From contig NZ_CP170642.1 in NCBI RefSeq assembly GCF_042926695.1, positions 868,001 through 932,000 of the forward strand: a DNA stretch of 64,000 nt. Direction: 5' to 3'. The position numbers and the translations under genes are program-made. This stretch comes from Lonepinella koalarum. Lineage in GTDB: Bacteria; Pseudomonadota; Gammaproteobacteria; Enterobacterales; Pasteurellaceae. Position 1 is the stretch's first letter. Each line of letters begins with the position of its first letter. Of this stretch, positions 18,844-27,200 are shown piece after piece. The notes below the pieces were generated by a model, which was given only the letters and a program-made list of their open reading frames with translations, made no database searches and was not told the origin of the DNA.

Positions 18844-19692
18844 TTATTTGGAATTTACTGTAATATGCTTTAACACAGGATCTTGTTCATGTACAGCCAA
18901 TATATTAATACCTTGTGAAAAGATACGATAGCCTAATGGAATCAAAAGATTATTGACGGGTTGTAAGCCAGTTTTTAGAATTTCTACCAACATAATTGGC
19001 TTAAATCGTTTAATTAAGTTTAAACCACTTTTTAATACTTCTTCCTCCATGCCTTCTACATCCATTTTAATAAAGTCCAATCGTTGTAATTCTAAACTGT
19101 CTAAGGATAATAAAGGGACTTTGATTTTTTCTGCATGTTGATAATCAATATTTTGACCGATAAATTCAGAACGAGCTAATGGTTTTAATTCAAAACTACC
19201 GAAAGAAGCGTGTTGATTGTAATCCAATTTAGGAATAAATAAGAATTTCTCTTGGCTATCATCACCTAATGCAACATTTAATGCCCTGACATTAAAGCAA
19301 TTATTAATCGCGATATTACCGGCTAAGGCGTAATAAATTCGTTCCTGAGCTTCAAAAGATAATACATTTCCCCAATGTGTCATTTCATTTCCCCAAGCAA
19401 TAGAATGCGCCCCGATATTTGCGCCGCAATCTAATGCTTGAACGCCATCACCATAATATTGACGACGTAAACGTAATAATTGCAAAGCAAGATTAATCTC
19501 ATGCTGATCAAATTCCGATGTCGTCAAATATTGATAGCCTACGCCAAAATATTCTCCGTTCGCATTAGATGTATAATCCTGCCGATTTAAAATCATCGTT
19601 CCAGTGTGGGTTGATGCAAGAATAAAAGAGATAGGACGAGTAGTACGGTTATCAATGGAGTTCGATGTGTCGTTAATTGGTTGATTAGGCAT
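18844..19692 (-). CDS. FkbM-family SAM-dependent methyltransferase
   Basis: A 282-residue protein with an FkbM methyltransferase domain. SAM-binding motif I is ALDCGANIGAHSIAWG (about residues 97-112), then LSFEAQERIYYAL. The FkbM hallmark LDFIKMDVEGMEEEVLKSG is near residue 210, with EILKTG after it. Such enzymes commonly O-methylate sugars or small molecules, and some act on capsule or LPS glycans. No glycan cluster lies nearby, so the substrate is unknown. AGGAGTTCACTCAAA precedes the ATG. It is flanked by its own terminator and by a long gene-poor stretch, so it is probably monocistronic. Confidence 0.82.
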   Translation of the reverse strand: MPNQPINDTSNSIDNRTTRPISFILASTHTGTMILNRQDYTSNANGEYFGVGYQYLTTSEFDQHEINLALQLLRLRRQYYGDGVQALDCGANIGAHSIAWGNEMTHWGNVLSFEAQERIYYALAGNIAINNCFNVRALNVALGDDSQEKFLFIPKLDYNQHASFGSFELKPLARSEFIGQNIDYQHAEKIKVPLLSLDSLELQRLDFIKMDVEGMEEEVLKSGLNLIKRFKPIMLVEILKTGLQPVNNLLIPLGYRIFSQGINILAVHEQDPVLKHITVNSK

Positions 19693-20376
19693 TTTGAGTG
19701 AACTCCTATCTTAAGTAAAGGGATTTTTTAATTATTTTATCGTTATTCTAACATAATTAATTTTATTCAGATAAAAGTAAAAAGTACAGTGAAAATTCAC
19801 CGCACTTTGAACAAAATTAGAGCAGCATCAAAAATAATAAACCTTGGAATTAAAACTGCGAATATCGTTGAATCTAAAATTTCTAAATCGTTTAAATATT
19901 TATTTAGTAACGCTGTCACTTATAGCAAATTAAGAAGTTCAGTAAAAAAATCTGACGATAAGTTATATTCATTTATTTTCAGATTTTACGTAGCACTATC
20001 AATATAACTTTCATACTTAAATAAATCCAAACTAGAGTAGTTATAATTGTGACATTTCAATTGCTATATTTAACATAATATACATTATGCGAAATCTGTT
20101 ATAAGGTTAGCAGATACTACGAATTAAATAAATCACAGAGTTATCAACAGTCACGTTGTAGCAGTTAAACGAGACAAATTAAGGGATGAAATGACTATGT
20201 AACGCAGAATTTTATGAAATTATTAACAACAAATAATAAAAAGCACTAGTTAAGAAAGACAATTCCTTAGGCAATGCTATGCAAAATCTGAGAATTCTTT
20301 GTTGAGATTCTAGTTACAAAATTTATCTATGTAGATGCTGTTTAATAAAATAATACTTATGACATGAGCTAAATAT
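19693..20376. other. Long non-coding, AT-rich stretch
   Basis: About 680 bp between the methyltransferase start and the sbcB terminator. Only short frames are present, the longest being a 72-codon Lys/Ser-rich frame at 19789-20007 with no family resemblance. An uptake-type ACCGCACTTT lies near 19800 and an isolated TTATCAACA near 20141. I see no RNA gene or recognisable gene relic. Confidence 0.6.
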
Positions 20377-20416
20377 AAAAAACGCTTATGTACATAAATA
20401 CATGAAGCGTTTTTGT
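20377..20416 (-). terminator. Terminator of the sbcB transcript
   Basis: An AAAAACGCTT-type arm pairs with AAGCGTTTTT and encloses TATGTACATAAATACATGA. The T-rich tract follows on the minus strand about 40 nt past the sbcB stop. Confidence 0.7.
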
Positions 20417-20452
20417 TTTATTCTTGTTTATTTTGTTATGATGTCATAAAAA

Positions 20453-21871
20453 TCACAGCAATTTTGATGCATACTCATAAACCGAATGTAGTAACTGCAA
20501 TTTCTCTTCATCGTTACTGTATTCTTCAATCAGGTTTTGCATTTTTTGCTCAAAATCCACCGCAGTTTTTTCCAATTTACGGCGGCGGTAGCGTTCCCAT
20601 TGCAATTGTTCGCCACGATTTAAGGTTTTGAAAAAATGTCTAGCACGGTAATGAAACAGCAACTGCTCTACCCTGTCATCTTCAAAGGTTAAGCCATGAT
20701 TGGCGAGTTGTTCGGGCGTGAGTTCTCGCAAAATATGTTGATTGTTGCGATCATTTTGGCTGAAAAAGCCACGATATAACTGGGTTTCTACATTATCATT
20801 GAGTTCAAAAAAGCGTTCTTCGGCAAAAATCTGCTCCATTTTTGACCGCAGTTCAGGGGATTGTCGCAGTTTTTGCAAGTTGGCAAGGCAATATTGGCGG
20901 TCAATACCTAAACGTTCAGCATTTTCAGGCAATAACACTTTGGCAGGGGCAAGAATCGGGCATTTATTGAGATGCACCAATTTCAACGGCACGGGCAAAA
21001 TCCCCTGTTCTTCTAGCTCGGATTTTTTGGTATATAAATGTGTTCGCAATTCATCGGCGGATTTCGTGAGTAAATCATCGATATTTTGCGACAAATCGCA
21101 CACAATTAACGCATTTTGATTGGTGGGATGCCACGCCAGCGGGGCAATCCAAGTGCAATTGCCCCGATAATTACCCAGCATGCCAGAAACATGCACCAGT
21201 GGGGTCATTTCTGCTACATTCACCAAGGTTTCCAAGGCTTTTTTTCCCCGATAATTAAAGAAAAATTGAAAGAATTTCGGCTGTTTTTGCTTAATTAATT
21301 TTGCCATGGCAATGGTCGCATACACGTCCGCCATGGCATCGTGGGCGTTGCGATGTTCTATGCCGTTGGCTACGGTCAATTTTTCCAAGCGGAAACTTGG
21401 GTTTCCATCTTCATCATACGCCCATTCAATGCCATCAGGACGTAACGCATAACAAGCCCGCACCAAATCCAGCAAATCCCAGCGAGAATTGCCGTTTTTC
21501 CAGCTGTATTCGTACGGATCAATAAAATTGCGATAAAAGGTGTAACGGGTCATTTCGTCATCAAAACGAATATTGTTATAGCCAATAATGCAAGTGTTCG
21601 GTTGGCTAAATTCCGCTAAAATTTGAGCAGCAAATTCAGGTTCGCTCACGCCTTTTTCATTGCATTCTTGCGGCGTAATCCCCGTCACCAACACCGCTTC
21701 GGGACTCGGCAAATAATCATTGGTTTGCTTGCAATACAACATCACAGGCTCGCCAATAATATTAAACTCGCTGTCCGTACGAATGCCCGCAAATTGGGCG
21801 GGACGGTCTTCGGCTGGGCTTATGCCGAAACTCTCAAAATCGTAGAAAAAATAGCTAAATTCGTTGTTCAT
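20453..21871 (-). CDS. sbcB: Exodeoxyribonuclease I
   Basis: A 472-residue DEDDh 3'-5' exonuclease that degrades single-stranded DNA in recombination and mismatch repair. The first catalytic motif FYDFESFG is at residues 8-15. IIGYNNIRFDDEMTRYTFYRN is motif II, and HRNAHDAMADVYATIAMAKL holds the third motif His and Asp. The C-terminal SH3-like and helical domains are present. Length matches E. coli ExoI (475). It starts 3 nt after the stop of an EamA permease gene, suggesting a two-gene operon. H. influenzae also has sbcB near the muk genes, as I recall. Confidence 0.95.
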   Translation of the reverse strand: MNNEFSYFFYDFESFGISPAEDRPAQFAGIRTDSEFNIIGEPVMLYCKQTNDYLPSPEAVLVTGITPQECNEKGVSEPEFAAQILAEFSQPNTCIIGYNNIRFDDEMTRYTFYRNFIDPYEYSWKNGNSRWDLLDLVRACYALRPDGIEWAYDEDGNPSFRLEKLTVANGIEHRNAHDAMADVYATIAMAKLIKQKQPKFFQFFFNYRGKKALETLVNVAEMTPLVHVSGMLGNYRGNCTWIAPLAWHPTNQNALIVCDLSQNIDDLLTKSADELRTHLYTKKSELEEQGILPVPLKLVHLNKCPILAPAKVLLPENAERLGIDRQYCLANLQKLRQSPELRSKMEQIFAEERFFELNDNVETQLYRGFFSQNDRNNQHILRELTPEQLANHGLTFEDDRVEQLLFHYRARHFFKTLNRGEQLQWERYRRRKLEKTAVDFEQKMQNLIEEYSNDEEKLQLLHSVYEYASKLL

Positions 21872-21874
21872 CAG

Positions 21875-22726
21875 TTACAATCTTAATAACAAAATAGCGA
21901 GAATACCCAATGCAATACCGGCAATATTCACTTTGCTAATGCGTTCTTTGAAAGCAAACGCCCCGATAATCGTACCAAGACAAATCACCCCCACATCCAT
22001 GGTGGCGTAAACAATGGTCGGGCTTTCTTTGTAGAATTGGTGGGCTTTGATATAAAACAAAATATTGCCAAAATTCAGCACGCCAAGAACAATCCCCGCC
22101 AGCAAACTCGGGGCTGTCCATTGGGTGCGTTTAATCAATAAATAAGTGAACATAATCACCATGGCACAGGCGAAAGACATAAACAAGCTCACGCCGCCAT
22201 CCCCTTGCAAGGCGATGATTTTAAACAAAATCCCCGTTGTCCCCCAAATTAACCACACACCAGCCAGCGACAACGCAGCAATTTTGGCATTACCCAGACT
22301 GCCAGCAGGTTTATACAACAAACCAAACAAGGCAAAAAACGCCACAATCACGCCGTAAGTTTTCATTTCCGTAATGGCTTCGCCGAAAATTACCACTGCC
22401 GCAATAATTTGCAAAAACAACGCCAAACGCTGTGCCGCATCAGTTCGCACAATTCCGCCATGCTCCACCGCTTTGGACATAATAATAAAACCCAAAGGCA
22501 ACAACACACCAAGGGTTAAGAAAATCCAGTTCGATTCACTTTGCAACACATATTCCGTGAAGCCCAACCCTTTAAAATCAGGGGTAAGCAAGAAATAAGT
22601 CAGCGACAACGCCACCACATAACCAAAGGCAACCATTTGCTCCGTTGTGACATTGTAACGTTTTACCAGTTTGAATAACACAGAAACCGACACACTACAA
22701 AGAATGGCGAGAATGAGAAAATGCAT
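21875..22726 (-). CDS. EamA/DMT-family membrane transporter
   Basis: A 283-residue permease with ten predicted membrane segments arranged as two EamA repeats (for example LALFLQIIAAVVIFGEAITEM and GTIIGAFAFKERISKVNIAGI). Family members export metabolites or amino acids; the substrate here is unknown. I choose the ATG at 22726 (MHFLILAILCSVSVSVLF) because AGGAATTTTT precedes it. An upstream in-frame ATG at 22771 lies in a palindromic repeat and would add 15 residues. It is upstream of and nearly touching sbcB. Confidence 0.82.
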   Translation of the reverse strand: MHFLILAILCSVSVSVLFKLVKRYNVTTEQMVAFGYVVALSLTYFLLTPDFKGLGFTEYVLQSESNWIFLTLGVLLPLGFIIMSKAVEHGGIVRTDAAQRLALFLQIIAAVVIFGEAITEMKTYGVIVAFFALFGLLYKPAGSLGNAKIAALSLAGVWLIWGTTGILFKIIALQGDGGVSLFMSFACAMVIMFTYLLIKRTQWTAPSLLAGIVLGVLNFGNILFYIKAHQFYKESPTIVYATMDVGVICLGTIIGAFAFKERISKVNIAGIALGILAILLLRL

Positions 22727-22757
22727 AAAAATTCCTAATATTAAAAATAATCTAAAT

Positions 22758-22836
22758 TTGTAGGGGAGCATCTATGTATTCGCATAAAAATCACGCTCCG
22801 AATTTAACGGGCGGATACATCGATCCGCCCCTACAA
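22758..22836. repeat. Palindromic intergenic repeat bounded by TTGTAGGGG / CCCCTACAA
   Basis: TTGTAGGGG (22758-22766) and CCCCTACAA (22828-22836) are inverted ends. Inside are GGGCGGAT (22809-22816) and ATCCGCCC (22823-22830), a perfect 8-bp hairpin. A related unit occurs at 24168-24197. It looks like a REP-type dispersed element. Confidence 0.6.
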
Positions 22837-22978
22837 TTACACTGTTCTGTATTGTAACGAATTATCCATGCTTTCTCAATTTATTAATTTTTTGTGATTT
22901 TACTTTCAGGATTGAAAATCTAATGTGAAATTCTAAGATAACTCACAGCTAGTCACTCAAAAGGTATTAACAAAGGGG

Positions 22979-23241
22979 CTATTTAAACACTTCAGAATGC
23001 GTATTCATTCTTGCTAAATACAAATCGTCACCTTGATACCGATAAATCAGCACAAGGTCATTGGCAATATGGCAATCTCTAAATTATAGCCAATTTCCTT
23101 TTAATAGGTGATCTTTGTATTTTTCGGGTAAAGGTTTATGATTCTGCAATAAATACATTACTTCCACAAATCCGGGGTAACCGCTACTTCAAGAAATTTT
23201 GCGAGATCACGCTTGAAAGCCTTACTGTAAACGATGTTCAT
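22979..23241 (-). pseudogene. YafQ-type toxin, inactivated by a frameshift and an in-frame stop
   Basis: Starting from an ATG at 23241, 20 nt inside the end of the upstream antitoxin, the frame gives MNIVYSKAFKRDLAKFLEV and then loses phase near 23168-23172. In the next frame it continues VEVMYLLQNHKPLPEKYKDH, LLKGNW, then TAA at 23084-23086, then CHIANDLVLIYRYQGDDLYL and NTHSEVFK before TAG at 22979. This is clearly the YafQ/RelE ribonuclease fold, keeping the His, Asp and Trp positions of the active site. Two independent lesions make it non-functional. Its antitoxin upstream is intact. Confidence 0.85.
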
Positions 23242-23494
23242 GTTTGATATTCTCAACTAACTCATCAATTGAACCAACAATCTCACCTTTCCCGTCCATA
23301 AGTTCTTGCATGGCAACCATGGTGGCTTTATTGGGTTCAGGTTCATAGTCAAGACTAACAGGAATCGTATTGGTTTCTGCAACTTGCTGTAAGAACATTT
23401 TAATCGCTTGAGCAGGGTTTAATCCGTAGTTTCTAAACACATTGAATGCTTGTTCTTTGAGTGTTTCATCTAAGCGGAATGTATAAGAAGTCAT
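23222..23494 (-). CDS. dinJ: DinJ/RelB-type antitoxin
   Basis: A 90-residue ribbon-helix-helix antitoxin (MTSYTFRLDETLKEQAF, then the NPAQAIKMFLQQVAETNTIP helix-turn-helix region). I place the start at 23494, 5 nt after TAGGAGAATTGAAG-type ribosome-binding sequence. The longer frame to 23560 adds residues that overlap the operator. The acidic C-terminal half would wrap the YafQ toxin, whose gene downstream is a pseudogene. It would still repress its own promoter. Confidence 0.88.
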   Translation of the reverse strand: MTSYTFRLDETLKEQAFNVFRNYGLNPAQAIKMFLQQVAETNTIPVSLDYEPEPNKATMVAMQELMDGKGEIVGSIDELVENIKHEHRLQ

Positions 23495-23511
23495 CTTCAA
23501 TTCTCCTATAA

Positions 23512-23535
23512 AATGTAAGACATTTGTATTACATT
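23512..23535. promoter_or_regulatory. Palindromic operator of the dinJ module
   Basis: AATGTAA (23512-23518) and TTACATT (23529-23535) form a 7-bp inverted repeat separated by 10 nt. It sits just ahead of the dinJ ribosome site, where an autoregulatory RHH antitoxin would bind. Confidence 0.5.
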
Positions 23536-23731
23536 GTAAAAGAACTGAAAAAATTTGCAATGTATTTTATGAATAACGCACGACTAGTCACCCAAAAACC
23601 TTAATTTTGTGATCTTGATTCCAAAATTTGCCTTTGCCATTATTATTTTTCCATACTTCGATTATTATTGAGCCTGTATGCTGTATTTGTTGTGAATTAT
23701 AATTTACAGTTTGTTGTGCTTGATTTATAAT

Positions 23732-23791
23732 TCAAAGGTTAAAAACGATATTAAAAAAGCCAAACAACTCGCACAACAACTGGGGGGATAA
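23732..23791 (+). pseudogene. C-terminal relic of a HigB/RelE-type toxin
   Basis: The 20 codons before the downstream antitoxin read SKVKNDIKKAKQLAQQLGG then stop, 3 nt ahead of the antitoxin ATG. This matches the C-terminal helix of addiction-module killer proteins. The intact toxin at 59293 in this window has SKQQADIEKAK at the same place. The rest of the toxin is missing upstream, so only the tail remains. Confidence 0.7.
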
Positions 23792-23794
23792 TTT

Positions 23795-24100
23795 ATGCTT
23801 GAATTACAAGATTTTGATATAGCAGAACATTTAAAAAGCGAAGAACAAATTCAGCTTTACTTAAATGAAATATTACAAGAAGATAACGTGGAATTGATTT
23901 TGTCTGCCTTGGGGGATATTGCCCGAGCAAGAAATATGAGCCAAATTGCTCGTGATGCGGGTGTCACCCGAGAAGGTCTTTATAAAGCCTTATCTGGGAA
24001 AGGCAATCCCACTTTTTCAACGGTGCTAAAAGTGATGAAAGCATTGAATTTGCGGTTGGAAATTAAACCAAATAGACTTGCTCAAACAGCCCTAAATTAA
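23795..24100 (+). CDS. Addiction-module antidote, XRE/HigA-like, orphan
   Basis: A 101-residue protein of the probable addiction module antidote family: N-terminal DIAEHLKSEEQIQLYLNEIL, then an HTH with ARARNMSQIARDAGVTREGLYKALSGKGNPTF and TVLKVMKALNLRLEI. GGGGGGATAATTT precedes the ATG. It belongs to the same family as the island antitoxin at 59615. Its toxin is reduced to a 20-codon tail immediately upstream, so it is an orphan that may act only as a DNA-binding repressor or as protection against related toxins. Confidence 0.87.
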   Translation: MLELQDFDIAEHLKSEEQIQLYLNEILQEDNVELILSALGDIARARNMSQIARDAGVTREGLYKALSGKGNPTFSTVLKVMKALNLRLEIKPNRLAQTALN

Positions 24101-24167
24101 CGAGTCTACGTTAAAATTTTTTAGCCTAGGCTCGGCTTGTGAAAAATCATTAATAAGCCCAATTCCA

Positions 24168-24197
24168 GTAGGGGCGAATCTATGTATTCGCTCCTAC
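24168..24197. repeat. Palindromic repeat unit, GTAGGGGCGAAT...ATTCGCTCCTAC
   Basis: A 12-bp stem (24168-24179 with 24186-24197) with one mismatch and a 6-nt loop. It is related to the element at 22758-22836 and lies 20 nt beyond the mukB stop, where it could also act as a transcript end. Confidence 0.6.
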
Positions 24198-24217
24198 ATC
24201 GCTACATCTGTCTTCCG

Positions 24218-27200
24218 TCATCTGTCATCTGTCTTCTGATCCCCAAATCCTCGAAGTCCAACAACGTGAACCTGCTCTTGATTCCCCGAAATTTTCCGTA
24301 CCAGTTTATAAGTCGTGCCTTTTTCTGGGCTGATGTTTTCAGGGGCGGCGATTAATAATTGCATATCCAACCGTTCGCAGAGTTCAAACAGCGTGGAAAT
24401 GGATTTGCCATCCAAACGTGCGGCTTCATCAAGGAATAACAAGCGACAAGGCACAATGTCTTTTCCCCGAATACGGCGGCTTTCTTCTTCCCAGCTTTGC
24501 ACCACCATTAACAAGATCGACATTCCCGTACCAATGGCTTCACCTGTTGATAATGCCCCACTTTCGGCACGCAACCAGCCGTCTGCACCACGGAACACTT
24601 CCACTTCTAAATCCAAATAATTGCGGTAATCGAGCAATTCTTCGCCGATGGTTTGGGCGGTACGTTGCCCCATATCAATATGCGGATTAATGCGTTGATA
24701 GAGTTTCGCCATTGCTTCTGAGAAGGTGATGCGGTTGTCGCTAAATAAATCTTGATATTCCTGCTGTTCGCCTGATAAGGCATCTAACAGCATGGCGTGG
24801 GTATCCCGAATATTGACCACCAACCGCACGGATTTTACTTGACCAAAGGAAATATTTTGTAATCCTTGGTTGAGCTGACGAATGCGATTTTGTTCACGTT
24901 GAATGGTTTTTCGCATAATGTTCGCCACACTTTCTGAGCTTATCGCCAATTTTTGTTCACGCCCTGTGAGTTCGTCCGTTAAGCGGTTAAGCTCAATTTC
25001 CATTTGTTCAATGGCATCAATTGGGTCATCGGTTTTGATAATATCTTGACGAATCCGCTCACGCAAATGTTGATACACCGCAATAAAGAACCGCACTTTG
25101 TTTTCAGGTTTGCGGTTATCTTCCGACAAACGCAGGCTGTCACGCAGATATTCATTGTCTACCACTGCTTGGCGTAATGCCCCAAGGGCTTTATCCGACA
25201 TTGAACGCAAATCGTCTGCGGATAAATAGGCAAGCTCACGGCGGTGTAGTCGTTTTTCCACATCGCTGTTGCGAGATAACCGCAACACCACGCACCAACT
25301 GGCTTTGGCGGCGACCACGATTTCACGTTGCTGTTTATAATCTCGCTCTGCTTTGCGAATACGGCGAGTTAAATTTTCTGCATCACTTTCAATCAAGGTA
25401 AGTTGTTTTTCCACATAAGAACGGCGTTGACGATTGGTGGAAAGTTGTTGATATAATTCATCTTTCCGCACTCTCGCACGATCTTCTGCTCCCTGATCGG
25501 CTCTTACGCCTAATTCGTTGACTTCGGTTAATAATTCTTTCAGCAAATCATTTTTACTGTTATACGCACTTTGCAACTGAATCATCACCTGATTATATTG
25601 GGCAAATTGTGCTTGTTTTTGGCGGAGCTGTTCACGTTGTTGCTCACGGCGTGCTTGGGTCTGCTCCAATTTCAACCGCAGTTGCTCATTTAGGCTGTTG
25701 CTTTCGGTTTGAATGGCATCATCATAGGCAAAATGGGCTTTGCGTTGCACCACGTCGGAAAGAGCAAAGATTTTCTGTTGCACCTGTTTTTGCATTGCCA
25801 CCGCTTGGGCTAAATCGTCTTTTAAACGCTGGTAATTTTCAGGGTCGCTTTGCAAGCTGTTCGCAATCGGCTCTAATTGTGACAATGTCACGCCGTGATG
25901 GCGGATAAACAATTCATCTTGCTCAAGGTTATCCAACTGCTCCCGACATTCTTCAATGCGATCTTGCAGGCTTTCATCGGCAATCACGGCTAATTGCGGA
26001 ATAATCCGATTGAGCAACTGCATTTTTTCTTTGGCTTGATCTAATTTCAAGCGTGCCTGTTGTTCGCCTGTGGAAAGTGCGGTTAATTCTCGCTCAATTT
26101 CATTGCGTTCCGCATTAATGGCTCGCAGACTTTCTTCTGGGTTTGGTAAGAACACCAAGGCTAAATGCAAGCCGACAAATTGGCTAAATTGTTGGTGTAA
26201 GCGTTGGCATTTTTGTACATCAAAGGCGGCTTCGGCGTATTTTTCTGTGACATTGTCACGCTCAATTTCCAATTCCGCTAAGTGTTTTTCCCGAGCCGCA
26301 CGCCCGAACAATGGAATTTCAGGGAATTTGGAATAACGCACTTCCCTATCCGATACCTGCACCACCACCCCGTGTTCCAACTCATTGGCAGATAGCACGC
26401 TATCATCAAAGGCACTTGGATCGCCTTCAATTAAATACAAATCATCAGGGCAATCGTCTACATTGGCAAGTTGGGCTTTCACGGCGGCTAAATCACGCAC
26501 CACAATGGCGTGGCGAGCAGGACCATAAAGGGCAGAGAAATACGGTGCATCTTCTATCGGCACATCATCGTAAAGTTCGGACAACAACACGCCGCCAAAA
26601 CGCTCTGCCAACACATTCAAACGGGCATCTTCTGAGCCATCAGGTTGGCTTAAACGTGAAATCTGTGTTTCTAACTGTTGACGTTTTTGAGCTAACTCGT
26701 CCCGTTGTAGCGTAAACTCACGTTCTTTCACCAACAACGATTGCATATAATTCATCACATCTTGGCTGTCACCAAACTGCTCGCCTGATTGTTCGGTTAA
26801 TCGTTCAAGTTCGGCTTGAGCCAATAACCACGCAGGGGCTTTTTGCGAATGTTCATTATAGGCTTGATTTAACTGCTCTCGTTTTTGACGTAAGGTAGAA
26901 CGGTTTTCCACTTGATCGGAAAGTTCGGCTCCCAAATCGTCAATCAGGGCTTCTTGTTCGCTGTAAAATGCTTCCAACTCATCAGCGGTTTCCAACTGTG
27001 TGTTGGCACGTTGATTAAAATCTTTTAATAAACGCACCGCACTTTGTTGCTGGGCAAAACGCTGTTCCAATTCGTGCAATTTTGCTCGTAATTGTGGGGT
27101 TTGGGTGGCATTGAGTTTTTGGGTTGGATATTCACGCAACAGTTCTTTCGCTGATTCCCACGCCGCACTTCTTGGCACATCGCCCGCAATTTTGCACACC

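Noticed and set aside
19789..20007. 72-codon open frame in the methyltransferase-sbcB gap
   Set aside because: Low-complexity Lys/Ser composition, no ribosome site and no family resemblance. It starts at an uptake sequence.
20135..20152. TTATCAACA as a DnaA box or origin
   Set aside because: A single isolated copy without an AT-rich 13-mer array or further boxes. Expected by chance in AT-rich DNA.
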